DNA of 32,424 bases from Nocardia neocaledoniensis (GCF_003182135.1 NZ_QGTL01000024.1:1-32424); one strand, 5' to 3'; counted from the first letter of the stretch, positions 6,332-14,990 are shown. The notes: generated by a model from the sequence alone, not told the origin. A program made the numbers and translations.

Positions 6332-7036
6332 TCAGCCGAAGGGGAGCGGGGTGGCGCCGCGGGCGGCGAGCATGCTCTCCATCAGCTGCGATTCGCCCGC
6401 CTGGGTCTTCGACATCTGGGCGGCCAGGACGCGGACCTCGGTGGTGTCGGCGTGCTCGGCGGCGTAGTCGAGCATCGGGACACCGCCCTGATGGTGACGC
6501 AGCATGAGCTGCAGGAACAGCGTGTCCACGGCGGGGCCGGTCGACTGGCGCAGCGTGGTCATCTCCTCCTGGCTGGCCATGCCGGGCATCTCGCTCATCG
6601 GGCCGGTCATGGCGGTGGCGGTCGAACCGGAGTGCCCGTGGCCACCCTGGCCGTGCTCGGTCATCCAGCCCATGTAGCCGTCGACGTTCTGGTTGGGCTC
6701 GCCCCACAGCTGCAACCAGCCCTGCATCCGGCCGATCTGGTTCTGCTGGGTGGTGAGGATGTCGTAGGCGAGTCTGCGCACGTCGTTGTCGGTCGAGGCG
6801 ATCAGCGCCGCGCCCGCCATGTCGACGGCCTGCGCGTGGTGGGCGGACATGTCCTGGCTGAAGCCCACGTCGACCGGGCCGGGCGTGGAGGCCTTCGGTT
6901 CGTCGAGCGGCATCCGCAACAGCACGCCCGCCACCGCGCCGAGCAGTAGCAGCCCGATCGCGCCGAGGACCAGGATCGCTCCGGTGGGGCCTTTGCCGCG
7001 CCCCGTCTCGCCGGTCTCGGCGGCGTCGTCGCTCAT
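6332..7036 (-). CDS. DUF305 family membrane-anchored protein
   Basis: A 234-residue protein with one N-terminal membrane helix (about 19-41) and an exported DUF305 domain. DUF305 has a duplicated ferritin-like helical pattern with conserved His pairs, seen here as FSQDMSAHHAQAVDMA near the front and FLQLMLRHHQGGVPML in the second half. Between the halves lies a Met/His/Gly-rich stretch (GHGHSGSTATAM…) that could bind metal. Family members are often found with copper-handling genes, so an envelope copper role is a reasonable guess but not shown here. The ATG at 7036 overlaps the last base of the upstream DUF3105 stop codon. A GTG one codon earlier (7039) is an alternative start with a 4-nt overlap. 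The two genes should be translated together. Confidence 0.88.
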   Translation of the reverse strand: MSDDAAETGETGRGKGPTGAILVLGAIGLLLLGAVAGVLLRMPLDEPKASTPGPVDVGFSQDMSAHHAQAVDMAGAALIASTDNDVRRLAYDILTTQQNQIGRMQGWLQLWGEPNQNVDGYMGWMTEHGQGGHGHSGSTATAMTGPMSEMPGMASQEEMTTLRQSTGPAVDTLFLQLMLRHHQGGVPMLDYAAEHADTTEVRVLAAQMSKTQAGESQLMESMLAARGATPLPFG

Positions 7037-7911
7037 CACTGACCGGCGGGCAGGCCGCCGGGGATCGGGATGTTCGGCATGCCGGGGATGCCGGAACCAC
7101 CCAGCTCGGACTGGTCGGGGGTCAGGCCCTTACCGTCCATCGGCACGGCCTCGGGGCCGTACGGCGAGGGATCGAACGGCGGCGGGTTGTTCGCGTCGAA
7201 GATCGGGTTCGAGCAGCTCGCGCCGACCTCGGGGTAGGCGTACGGATTCTCGCGCAGGGCGGAGATGAACTGCTTGATCCGCGCGTCGTCGGCCGAGTCC
7301 AGCTTGAGCTGGTGACCCCAGGTCTGCAGCGAGATCGGGCTCTCGAGGCCCGGGTACGGCGACATCAGCGAGTACTGACGGCCCTTCACGTAGTTCGACA
7401 GCTTCTCCACGCCCTCGGCGTCGACCTTGTCAGGGTTGTAGGCGATCCAGACCGCGCCGTGCTCGAGCGAATGCACCGCGTTCTCCATGCGGATCGGCTT
7501 GGTGTAGACGGTGCCGGTGCAGTTGGCCCAGGCGGCGTCGTGCGGGCCGCCGTACGCGGGCGCCTTGTCGTAGGCCACGCGCTGGGCCTCGGTGACGTGC
7601 AGCCCGGCCGGGTACTCCTGCTTGACCACGCCCTCGATCTTGGTCGAGGGGTCCTGGTTCTCCTTGGACGGCACCCATTCCTTGAGGTCGGTCTGGGCCT
7701 CGCGGATCGCGGCCTGGTCCATGTACTTGGGCACCAGGCTGTAGGCGAGCAGGCCGATCAGCGCGACGATGACGACGGCGCCACCGAGCAGAGCCCACGG
7801 CACCTCCCGCTTCTTGCCCGGAAGCTTGCCCTTGCCGGGTTTGCGGGACGGAGACGACTTCCCCGCGGCCCGGACGGCCTTGGCTGATGTGGCGCTGGTC
7901 CTGCTCGGCAT
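7036..7911 (-). CDS. DUF3105 family membrane-anchored protein
   Basis: A 291-residue protein. A Lys/Arg/Ser-rich cytoplasmic tail of about 36 residues is followed by one membrane helix (about 39-60) and a large extracytoplasmic DUF3105 domain. The family hallmark VHSLEHGAVWIAY is present, as is a conserved stretch with HVTEAQRVAYDKAPAYGGPH. The C-terminus is Pro/Gly-rich. DUF3105 has no proven function. Its pairing with DUF305 is common in actinobacteria and suggests joint action at the cell surface. The frame is open 25 codons further upstream; the ATG at 7911 is chosen because the earlier codons would reach into the short spacer shared with argS, which starts at 8001 in the opposite direction. 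Confidence 0.85.
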   Translation of the reverse strand: MPSRTSATSAKAVRAAGKSSPSRKPGKGKLPGKKREVPWALLGGAVVIVALIGLLAYSLVPKYMDQAAIREAQTDLKEWVPSKENQDPSTKIEGVVKQEYPAGLHVTEAQRVAYDKAPAYGGPHDAAWANCTGTVYTKPIRMENAVHSLEHGAVWIAYNPDKVDAEGVEKLSNYVKGRQYSLMSPYPGLESPISLQTWGHQLKLDSADDARIKQFISALRENPYAYPEVGASCSNPIFDANNPPPFDPSPYGPEAVPMDGKGLTPDQSELGGSGIPGMPNIPIPGGLPAGQ

Positions 7912-7986
7912 CGCTCGTTGTGCTCTTTCGACGTGTGGATCGGTGGGTTCGTACCGGGCGGTCGTGGTTGCGACCCACCCAGCCAA

Positions 7987-8001
7987 TAGGATAGAGACTC
8001 G
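7987..8001 (+). promoter_or_regulatory. Candidate -10 element giving a leaderless argS start
   Basis: TAGGAT at 7987-7992 fits the actinobacterial -10 pattern TANNNT and lies 8 nt before the GTG start of argS. No ribosome site is visible in the spacer. Transcription would then begin at or next to the start codon. No good -35 is present. Confidence 0.4.
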
Positions 8002-9659
8002 TGACTCCAGCTGACCTTGCAGATCTCCTTCGCACCACGGCCGCGAAGGTGCTTGTCGAACGTGGACTGGACTCTTCAGTCCTGCCCGAGCAGGTCACGG
8101 TGGAGCGTCCGCGTAACCCCGAACACGGCGACTATGCCACGAATGTGGCCATGCAGGTGGCCAAGCGCGTCGGAACCAACCCCCGCGAGCTGGCCGGATG
8201 GCTGGCCGAGGCGCTCTCGGCGACCGACGGCATCGAGGTCGCCGACGTCGCGGGCCCCGGCTTCCTGAACATCCGCCTGGCCGCGTCGGCGCAGGGCGCG
8301 ATCGTCGCGCAGATCCTGGCCGCGGGGGAGAAGTTCGGCACCGGGTCGGCGCTGGCCGGCACCAAGATCAACCTGGAGTTCGTCTCCGCCAACCCGACCG
8401 GCCCGGTCCACCTCGGTGGCACCCGCTGGGCCTCGGTGGGCGACGCGCTGGGCCGCATCCTGGCCGCGCAGGGCGGCGAGGTCACCCGCGAGTACTACTT
8501 CAACGACCACGGCGCGCAGATCGACCGCTTCGCGAAGTCGCTGGTCGCGGCCGCGCTGGGCGAGCCGACCCCCGAGGACGGCTACGCGGGCGAGTACATC
8601 CAGGAGATCTCCGCCACCATCGTCGCCGCGCACCCCGACGCGCTCGCCCTGCCCGCCGACCAGCGGCACGAGCTGTTCCGGCGCGAGGGTGTGCAGCAGA
8701 TGTTCGCCCAGATCAAGCAGGATCTACACGACTTCGGCACCGACTTCGACGTGTACTTCAACGAGAGCGAACTGTTCGCCTCCGGCGCCGTCGAGCGCGC
8801 CGTCGAGGAGCTGAAGAACTCGGGCAACCTGTACGAGAAGGACGGCGCCTGGTGGATCGCGTCCACCGAGTTCGGCGACGACAAGGACCGCGTGGTCCTC
8901 AAGAGCGACGGCAACGCCGCCTACATCGCCGGTGACATCGCCTACTTCCAGAACAAGCGCGCCCGCGGCTTCGACCTGGCCATCTACATGCTCGGCGCCG
9001 ACCACCACGGCTACATCGGCAGGCTCAAGGCCGCCGCGGCCGCTTTCGGCGACGACCCCGACACCGTCGAGGTGCTGATCGGGCAGATGGTGAACCTGGT
9101 CCGCGACGGCCAGGCCGTGAAGATGAGCAAGCGCGCGGGCACCGTGGTGACCCTCAACGACCTGGTCGAGGCGATCGGCGTCGACGCCTCGCGCTACTCG
9201 CTGGTGCGCTCGTCGGTGAACTCGAGCATCGACATCGACCTCGGCCTGTGGACGAAGGCGGGCAACGAGAACCCGGTCTACTACGTGCAGTACGCGCACG
9301 CCCGCACCTGCCGGATCATGGACAACGCGAAGGCGTTCGAATTCGACTCCGTCGCACCGGATTTCGCGCTGCTGAACTCGGACCGCGAAGGCGATCTGAT
9401 CCGCACCCTCGGCGATTTCCCGCGCGTGGTCGCCACCGCCGCCGAGACCCGCGAACCGCATCGCGTGGCCCGCTACCTCGAAGAACTGGCCGGTGTGTAC
9501 CACCCCTTCCAGTCCGACGACGACATGCGCGTGCTGCCCAAGGGCGACGACACCGTCACCCCGCTCAACGCCGCGCGCCTCGAACTGGTCAAGGCCACCC
9601 GCCAGGTGCTGGCCAACGGCCTCGCCCTGCTCGGCGTCAGCGCACCGGAGCGCATGTGA
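8001..9659 (+). CDS. argS: Arginyl-tRNA synthetase
   Basis: The 552-residue class I synthetase charges tRNA-Arg with arginine in the cytoplasm. The N-terminal Add-1 domain covers about residues 1-100. The ATP-site HIGH motif appears as HLGG near 137-140 within SANPTGPVHLGGTR, and KMSKR is intact at 374-378. The C-terminal anticodon-binding domain ends in GVSAPERM, as in other actinobacterial ArgS. The length is normal. The GTG at 8001 is the only sensible start because the Add-1 domain begins right after it. It is followed after 34 nt by lysA, as in mycobacteria, so the two are probably one unit. A tRNA-Arg lies 1.8 kb upstream on the other strand. Confidence 0.97.
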   Translation: MTPADLADLLRTTAAKVLVERGLDSSVLPEQVTVERPRNPEHGDYATNVAMQVAKRVGTNPRELAGWLAEALSATDGIEVADVAGPGFLNIRLAASAQGAIVAQILAAGEKFGTGSALAGTKINLEFVSANPTGPVHLGGTRWASVGDALGRILAAQGGEVTREYYFNDHGAQIDRFAKSLVAAALGEPTPEDGYAGEYIQEISATIVAAHPDALALPADQRHELFRREGVQQMFAQIKQDLHDFGTDFDVYFNESELFASGAVERAVEELKNSGNLYEKDGAWWIASTEFGDDKDRVVLKSDGNAAYIAGDIAYFQNKRARGFDLAIYMLGADHHGYIGRLKAAAAAFGDDPDTVEVLIGQMVNLVRDGQAVKMSKRAGTVVTLNDLVEAIGVDASRYSLVRSSVNSSIDIDLGLWTKAGNENPVYYVQYAHARTCRIMDNAKAFEFDSVAPDFALLNSDREGDLIRTLGDFPRVVATAAETREPHRVARYLEELAGVYHPFQSDDDMRVLPKGDDTVTPLNAARLELVKATRQVLANGLALLGVSAPERM

Positions 9660-9693
9660 CCACCGGCTCGTTATTCAGGAAGGACGCTCCGAG

Positions 9694-11109
9694 ATGAGTG
9701 CACACCCGGCCGGTCCCCGGCACGCAGAGATTCCGCACGCGCCGAGTCTGGCCGAGCGCCCCACCGACCCCAGGGAGATGATCGACCTTCCCGCCAACGT
9801 CTGGCCGCGCAATGCCGCGCGGGGCGACGACGGCGTCGTGACGGTCGCCGGCGTGCCCGTCACCGAGTTGGCGGCCCAGTACGGCACCCCGCTGTTCGTG
9901 ATCGACGAGGACGACTTCCGCTCGCGCTGCCGCGACATGGTGCGCGCCTTCGGGCCCAACGCCCGCGTGCACTACGCGTCCAAGGCGTTCCTGTGCGGCG
10001 AGATCGCCCGCTGGATCCGCGACGAGGGCCTGTCGCTGGACGTGTGCTCCGGCGGCGAGCTGGCCGTCGCGCTGCACGCCGGGTTCCCGGCCGAGCGGAT
10101 CGCGCTGCACGGCAACAACAAGTCGGTGCCCGAGCTCGAGGCCGCGGTCGCCGCGGGCGTCGGGCACGTGGTCGTCGACTCGCTCTACGAGATCGAGCGG
10201 CTCGAGGCGGTCGCCGGCGCGGCGGGCGTGGTGCAGGACGTGCTGGTCCGGGTGACCGTCGGCGTCGAGGCGCACACCCACGAGTACATCTCCACCGCGC
10301 ACGAGGACCAGAAGTTCGGCTTCTCGATCGCCGGTGGTGACGCCATGGAGGCGCTGGCCCGCGTCTTCGAGACCGACAACCTGCGCTTGGTCGGCCTGCA
10401 CAGCCACATCGGCTCGCAGATCTTCGAGCTCGACGGCTTCGAGATCGCCGCGCGCCGCATGCTCGGCCTGCTGCGCGAGGCCATCGACAAGTTCGGCATC
10501 GAGCGCACCGCGCAGATCTCCACCCTGGATCTGGGCGGCGGCCTCGGCATCTCGTACCTGCCCAGCGACAACCCGCCGCCGCTGGACGAGTTCGCCGCCA
10601 ACCTGCGCGGCCTGGTCGCCGCCGAGGCCGCCCGCGCCGGGCTGCCCGAGCCGACCATCGCCGTGGAGCCGGGCCGCGCCATCGCGGGGCCGGGCACCGT
10701 CACCCTCTACGAGGTCGGCACCATCAAGGACGTCGAGCTCGACGGTGGCGCGCGGCGCCGCTACGTGAGCGTCGACGGTGGCATGAGCGACAACATCCGC
10801 CCCGCGCTGTACCAGGCCGATTACGATTGCCGTCTGGTCTCGCGCTCCTCCGACGCGCACGCCGTGGTGGCGCGCGTGGTCGGAAAGCATTGCGAGAGTG
10901 GCGATATCGTCATCCGCGACACCTGGATGCCCGCCGACGCCGGCCCCGGTGACCTGGTGGCCGTCGCGGCGACCGGCGCGTACTGCTATTCGATGTCGAG
11001 CCGCTACAACCAGCTCACCCGGCCCGCCGTGGTCGCGGTGCGCGACGGTGCGTCGCGACTGATTCTGCGCCGGGAAACGGTGGCGGACCTGCTGAGCCTG
11101 GAGGTATGA
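9694..11109 (+). CDS. lysA: Diaminopimelate decarboxylase
   Basis: The 471-residue PLP enzyme makes L-lysine from meso-diaminopimelate, the last step of lysine synthesis. The PLP lysine is K97 in HYASKAF, and the barrel carries GGGLGISY and VEPGRAI for phosphate binding. The active-site cysteine segment MPADAGPGDLV and the Tyr in AYCYSMSSRYN are in the C-terminal beta domain. The frame opens earlier inside argS, but AGGAAGGA at about 9677-9684 and the ATG at 9694 define the start. An N-terminal extension of about 40 residues before the barrel is usual in this genus group. The stop overlaps hom by 4 nt (ATGA), linking lysine and threonine/methionine branches of the aspartate pathway. Confidence 0.97.
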   Translation: MSAHPAGPRHAEIPHAPSLAERPTDPREMIDLPANVWPRNAARGDDGVVTVAGVPVTELAAQYGTPLFVIDEDDFRSRCRDMVRAFGPNARVHYASKAFLCGEIARWIRDEGLSLDVCSGGELAVALHAGFPAERIALHGNNKSVPELEAAVAAGVGHVVVDSLYEIERLEAVAGAAGVVQDVLVRVTVGVEAHTHEYISTAHEDQKFGFSIAGGDAMEALARVFETDNLRLVGLHSHIGSQIFELDGFEIAARRMLGLLREAIDKFGIERTAQISTLDLGGGLGISYLPSDNPPPLDEFAANLRGLVAAEAARAGLPEPTIAVEPGRAIAGPGTVTLYEVGTIKDVELDGGARRRYVSVDGGMSDNIRPALYQADYDCRLVSRSSDAHAVVARVVGKHCESGDIVIRDTWMPADAGPGDLVAVAATGAYCYSMSSRYNQLTRPAVVAVRDGASRLILRRETVADLLSLEV

Positions 11110-12509
11110 CGATGACCGCATCGCAGAGCGATTCCGTGGGGGGCGGCGGCCGGGTGACGGGTGGGCTGACCAACAACGGGGAAGCGGGGCGTCCGCTGGG
11201 TGTGGCCGTGCTCGGTATGGGCACGGTCGGTACCGAGGTGGTCCGGGTGCTGCGTGAGCACAGCGAGGACCTGCGTTCGCGGATCGGCGCGCCGCTGGTG
11301 CTGCGCGGCGTGGCCGTGCGCGACCTGGGCAAGGACCGCGGCCTGCCGGCCGAGCTGCTCACCACCGACGCCGAGGCGCTCGTCGCCCGTGACGACGTCG
11401 ACCTGGTCGTCGAGGTCATGGGCGGGATCGATCCGGCCCGCGGGCTGATCGGCGCCGCGCTGTCGGCGGGCAAGTCCGTCGTCACCGCCAACAAGGCACT
11501 GCTGGCCGACTACACCGGCGAGCTGGCCGCTGCCGCCGAGCGCAGCCGCGCCGACCTGTACTTCGAGGCCGCCGTCGCCGGCGCCATCCCGGTGGTGCGC
11601 CCGCTGATCCAGTCGCTCTCGGGTGACCGGGTGAACCGCGTGGTCGGCATCGTCAACGGCACCACCAACTTCATCCTCTCCGCGATGGACGAGACCGGCG
11701 CCGCCTACGACGACGTGCTCGCCGAGGCCACCGCGCTCGGCTACGCCGAGGCCGACCCGACCGCCGACGTCGAGGGCTACGACGCCGCGGCCAAGGCCGC
11801 CATCCTGGCCTCGCTGGCCTTCCACACCCGCGTGACCGCCGCCGACGTGTACCGCGAGGGCATCTCCAAGATCACCGCCGAGGACCTGGAGACCGCCTCG
11901 GCCGTCGACTGCACGGTGAAACTGCTCGCCATCTGCGAGCGCGTGGCCGCCGGTCCGGGCGAGCCGACCGCCGAGGAAGGCGGCAAGGACCGCGTCTCGG
12001 TGCGGGTGTACCCGGCGCTGATCCCGCGCAGGCACCCGCTGGCCGCGGTCAACGGCGCCTTCAACGCCGTGGTCGTCGAGGCCGACAACGCGGGCAGGCT
12101 GATGTTCTACGGCCAGGGCGCCGGCGGCGCGCCGACCGCCTCGGCGGTGCTGGGCGATCTGGTGATGGCCGCGCGCAACAAGTTCTACGGTGGTCGCGCG
12201 CCCGGCGAATCGGTCTATGCTGAGCTGCCGATCGCGCCGATCGGCGACACCCCCACCCGCTACCACGTGAACCTGCAGGTGGAGGACCGCCCCGGCGTGC
12301 TCGCCGCGGTGGCCGGGGAGTTCTCCCAGCGTGGCGTGAGCATCTCCACGGTGCGGCAGCAGGGCCATGGCGACGGCGCCAGGCTCGTGGTCGTCACCCA
12401 CCATGCGGTGGAGTCCTCGCTGGCCGATACTGTCGCGGCATTGGCGGAAATGGATTCGGTCACCGCTGTGACCAGCGTTCTCAGACTGGAAGGCACCGAA
12501 GAATCATGA
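11106..12509 (+). CDS. hom: Homoserine dehydrogenase with C-terminal ACT domain
   Basis: The 467-residue protein reduces aspartate semialdehyde to homoserine with NAD(P)H. The Rossmann loop VLGMGTVGTE is near residues 35-44. The catalytic domain has ANKALLADY and IVNGTTNFILS, and a C-terminal ACT domain starts near 385 (YHVNLQVEDRPGVLAAVA). The ACT domain usually confers threonine feedback inhibition. The first 30 residues, rich in Gly, Ser and Thr, are not conserved; starts at 11106 or 11112 are both possible, and 11106 gives an ATGA overlap with lysA. The stop overlaps the small ORF at 12506. It supplies homoserine to ThrB/ThrC just downstream and to methionine synthesis. Confidence 0.96.
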   Translation: MTMTASQSDSVGGGGRVTGGLTNNGEAGRPLGVAVLGMGTVGTEVVRVLREHSEDLRSRIGAPLVLRGVAVRDLGKDRGLPAELLTTDAEALVARDDVDLVVEVMGGIDPARGLIGAALSAGKSVVTANKALLADYTGELAAAAERSRADLYFEAAVAGAIPVVRPLIQSLSGDRVNRVVGIVNGTTNFILSAMDETGAAYDDVLAEATALGYAEADPTADVEGYDAAAKAAILASLAFHTRVTAADVYREGISKITAEDLETASAVDCTVKLLAICERVAAGPGEPTAEEGGKDRVSVRVYPALIPRRHPLAAVNGAFNAVVVEADNAGRLMFYGQGAGGAPTASAVLGDLVMAARNKFYGGRAPGESVYAELPIAPIGDTPTRYHVNLQVEDRPGVLAAVAGEFSQRGVSISTVRQQGHGDGARLVVVTHHAVESSLADTVAALAEMDSVTAVTSVLRLEGTEES

Positions 12510-12607
12510 GTACGAATGTGCGCGGCGTCGCCGACATTCGCACCGATGGGTATACAGGCCGCCCGTGCGCACATGGCCTTCTCTCGATCGAAGGAGCGTT
12601 GGCATGA
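12506..12607 (+). CDS. Possible 33-codon linking ORF between hom and thrC
   Basis: The ATG at 12506-12508 overlaps the hom stop (ATGA). The frame runs 33 codons to a TGA at 12605-12607 that overlaps the ATG of thrC (again ATGA). This gives a perfect chain of translational coupling hom-ORF-thrC. The predicted peptide has no known motif, contains three Thr and one Cys, and has no membrane segment. About one third of its codons end in A or T, unlike the flanking genes, so selection for protein sequence is doubtful. It could be a coupling device or leader peptide, or chance. The thrC ribosome site GAAGGAG lies inside its last codons. Confidence 0.35.
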   Translation: MSTNVRGVADIRTDGYTGRPCAHGLLSIEGALA

Positions 12608-13698
12608 GCTCGCGTAGCATCGCCCCCCAGCTCGGCGTGCACTCGCGCTGGCCGGGTCTGATCGCGGCCTACCGTGATCGGCTGGCCGGTGCGGCCGATT
12701 GGGAGCCGGTCACCCTGTTCGAGGGCGGTACCCCGCTGGTCCCGGCGACGCACCTGTCCGAGCTGACCGGGTGCGAGGTGTACCTCAAGGTGGAGGGCGC
12801 CAACCCGACCGGTTCCTTCAAGGACCGCGGCATGACCATGGCGATGACCGACGCCAAGTACCGCGGCCAGAAGGCCGTGCTGTGCGCCTCGACCGGCAAC
12901 ACCTCGGCCTCGGCCGCCGCCTACGCCACCCGCGCGGGCATGGAGTGCGCCGTGCTGATCCCGCAGGGCAAGATCGCGATGGGCAAGCTGGCCCAGGCCG
13001 TCATGCTCGGCGCCAAGATCATCCAGGTCGAGGGCAACTTCGACGACTGTCTCGAGCTGGCCCGCAAGGTGACCTCGGATTTCCCCGAGGTCGGCCTGGT
13101 GAACTCGGTCAACCCGGCCCGCATCGAGGGCCAGAAGACCGCCTCGTTCGAGATCTGTGACGTACTGGGCAAGGCGCCCGACGTGCACGCGCTGCCGGTG
13201 GGCAACGCGGGCAACATCACCGCCTACTGGCGCGGCTACCGCGAATACCAGGCCGACGGCATCACCAGCTCGCTGCCGCGCATGCTCGGCGTGCAGGCCG
13301 CGGGCGCCGCGCCGCTGGTCAACGGCGCTCCGGTGAAGGACCCGGAGACCGTCGCCACCGCCATCCGGATCGGCGCCCCCGCGTCCTGGAACGGCGCGAT
13401 GGAGGCCAAGGAGCAGTCCGGCGGCGCCTTCCGCGCGGCCACCGACGAGGAGATCCTGGCCGCGTACCGCCTGGTCGCCGCGACCGAGGGCGTGTTCGTC
13501 GAGCCCGCGTCGGCCGCGAGCGTGGCCGGTCTGCTGGCCGCCCGCAAGGAGGGCTGGCTGGATTCGGGCCTCACCGTGGTCTGCACCGTGACCGGCAACG
13601 GTCTCAAGGACCCCGACAACGCGCTGGCCGGGATGCCCGAGGTCACGCCGATCGCCGTCGACCCGGTGGCCATCGCCCACGCACTCGAGCTGGCCTGA
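12604..13698 (+). CDS. thrC: Threonine synthase
   Basis: The 364-residue PLP enzyme converts O-phosphohomoserine to threonine. The PLP lysine is K73 in GSFKDRGMTMA, the asparagine loop is STGNTSASAAAY, and the phosphate-binding glycine loop is PVGNAGNITAYW. Across its length it closely resembles the mycobacterial ThrC protein. The ATG at 12604 is chosen because GAAGGAG lies just upstream and because the family begins here; an upstream in-frame GTG at 12565 adds a stretch unlike the family. Unlike mycobacteria, as I recall them, thrC here does not overlap hom directly but is separated by about 95 nt occupied by a small ORF. Its product step follows ThrB, encoded just after. Confidence 0.97.
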   Translation: MSSRSIAPQLGVHSRWPGLIAAYRDRLAGAADWEPVTLFEGGTPLVPATHLSELTGCEVYLKVEGANPTGSFKDRGMTMAMTDAKYRGQKAVLCASTGNTSASAAAYATRAGMECAVLIPQGKIAMGKLAQAVMLGAKIIQVEGNFDDCLELARKVTSDFPEVGLVNSVNPARIEGQKTASFEICDVLGKAPDVHALPVGNAGNITAYWRGYREYQADGITSSLPRMLGVQAAGAAPLVNGAPVKDPETVATAIRIGAPASWNGAMEAKEQSGGAFRAATDEEILAAYRLVAATEGVFVEPASAASVAGLLAARKEGWLDSGLTVVCTVTGNGLKDPDNALAGMPEVTPIAVDPVAIAHALELA

Positions 13699-13723
13699 GT
13701 TGAGCGCGCGCGAGAGCAGGCTG

Positions 13724-14650
13724 ATGACAGCCACCCTGCCCGCCGGTCTCGAAGTCACCGTGCGCGTCCCCGCGTCCACGGCCAACCTCGGACCCGGATT
13801 CGACTGCCTGGGAATGGCATTGGGCCTCTACGACGAGATCGTGGTGCGCACGACCGATTCGGGGCTCGACATCCGCGTGGAGGGTGAGGGCGCCGACGAC
13901 GTGCCGTGGGGCCCAACGCATCTGGTGGTGCGGGCGATCGAGCGCGGGCTCGAATCGCTCGGCGTCTGGGCCGACGGTCTCGATGTGGTGTGCCGCAACG
14001 TGATTCCGCACTCGCGTGGCCTGGGCTCGAGCGCCTCCGCGGTGGTCGGCGGCCTGGCCGCCGGCGCCGGGCTGGCCGCGAAGTTCGACCCCGAGCTGCG
14101 CCTGGACGAGGACCGCCTGGTGCAGCTCGCCGCGGAGTTCGAGGGCCACCCCGACAACGCCGCCGCCAGCGTGCTCGGCGGAATCGTGGTGTCGTGGACC
14201 GAAACCGATGCCGAGCCGGAGCGGACCTACCGGGCCGTGCGCCTGCGGCCCGCCGCGGCGCTGCGCCCGGTCGTGCTGATCCCGCAGGAGCGCTCCTCCA
14301 CCGCGCACACCCGCGGCCTGCTGCCCGAGCAGGTGCCGCACGGCGATGCCGCGTTCAACGTCAGCAGGGCGGCGCTGGCCGTCGTGGCGCTCACCGAGCG
14401 TCCCGATCTGCTGCTGCCCGCCACCGAGGACCGGCTGCACCAGACCCAGCGTGCGCCCGCGCTACCGCTCACCACGGCCTGGATCGAGCGTCTGCGGGCC
14501 GCGGGAATCGCTGCGACGGTTTCCGGCGCAGGCCCGACGATTCTGGCGCTCGCCACCGAGGATTTCCCTGATGACCTGCGCAAACAGGCGGAATCGGACG
14601 GGCTGCGGGTGGTCGAACCCGGCATCGCGGACGGCGTCGTCGTCGACTGA
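13724..14650 (+). CDS. thrB: Homoserine kinase
   Basis: The 308-residue GHMP-family kinase phosphorylates homoserine with ATP, giving the ThrC substrate. The GHMP motifs are all present: VPASTANLGPGFDCLG near the start, the ATP loop PHSRGLGSSASAV in the middle, and SGAGPTILAL near the end. The ATG at 13724 has AGAGCAGG upstream and gives the family N-terminus. A TTG at 13700, one base after the thrC stop, would add eight residues and is less likely. The gene follows thrC by only 25 nt, so hom-thrC-thrB behave as a threonine operon. After its stop there is a long spacer leading to rho; I saw no strong terminator hairpin there. Confidence 0.95.
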   Translation: MTATLPAGLEVTVRVPASTANLGPGFDCLGMALGLYDEIVVRTTDSGLDIRVEGEGADDVPWGPTHLVVRAIERGLESLGVWADGLDVVCRNVIPHSRGLGSSASAVVGGLAAGAGLAAKFDPELRLDEDRLVQLAAEFEGHPDNAAASVLGGIVVSWTETDAEPERTYRAVRLRPAAALRPVVLIPQERSSTAHTRGLLPEQVPHGDAAFNVSRAALAVVALTERPDLLLPATEDRLHQTQRAPALPLTTAWIERLRAAGIAATVSGAGPTILALATEDFPDDLRKQAESDGLRVVEPGIADGVVVD

Positions 14651-14663
14651 CGGCGCGCCTGCC

Positions 14664-14693
14664 TTGCCGTTGTTCGCAATGGGCAGCTATTCT
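14664..14693 (+). promoter_or_regulatory. Candidate rho promoter
   Basis: TTGCCG (14664-14669) and TATTCT (14688-14693) are spaced by 18 nt, a good match to an actinobacterial housekeeping sigma-factor promoter. Transcription would start near 14700 and give a leader of about 290 nt before rho. Confidence 0.5.
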
Positions 14694-14762
14694 GGGCTTG
14701 TCCGTACATCGTGCGCATCAGACGCCGGTGCTTCATCAGGGCAATCGCTCCAGCAGGCTCCA

Positions 14763-14990
14763 GGCTCGAGCCTCCACACCATGGGGGTGCTGCGACGCCG
14801 AGAAGCCGCTCAACTGGAATGATCTCTCCTCACCACTGTCTTCTGGTGGCGAAGCCTCCGGTCCGGCGGGGCGGGTAGTACGGCACAGGCGTCCGGTCGG
14901 ACGCGTAATCCGAGCTCGGCACAGGGTGCCGGGTCTACGGAACGAACCCTCGATTCAGCACACGGCATTCGAGGGAAGGAAAGGATTTCC
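14763..14990 (+). promoter_or_regulatory. rho: Structured rho leader with two overlapping mini-ORFs
   Basis: Before rho lies a leader with several hairpins: the palindrome GGCTCGAGCC (14763-14772), CACCA/TGGTG (14831-14835/14844-14848), GCGTCC/GGACGC (14889-14894/14899-14904), and CGGCAC/GTGCCG (14917-14922/14926-14931). Two tiny ORFs are linked by ATGA. The first has 13 codons (14781-14822) and the second 19 codons (14819-14878, MISPHHCLLVAKPPVRRGG). The last two hairpins lie just after the second stop. This resembles a translation-coupled attenuator controlling Rho level. Rho autoregulates through its leader in E. coli; whether this happens here is inference. The rho ribosome site GGAAGGAAAGG ends the leader. 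Confidence 0.45.
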
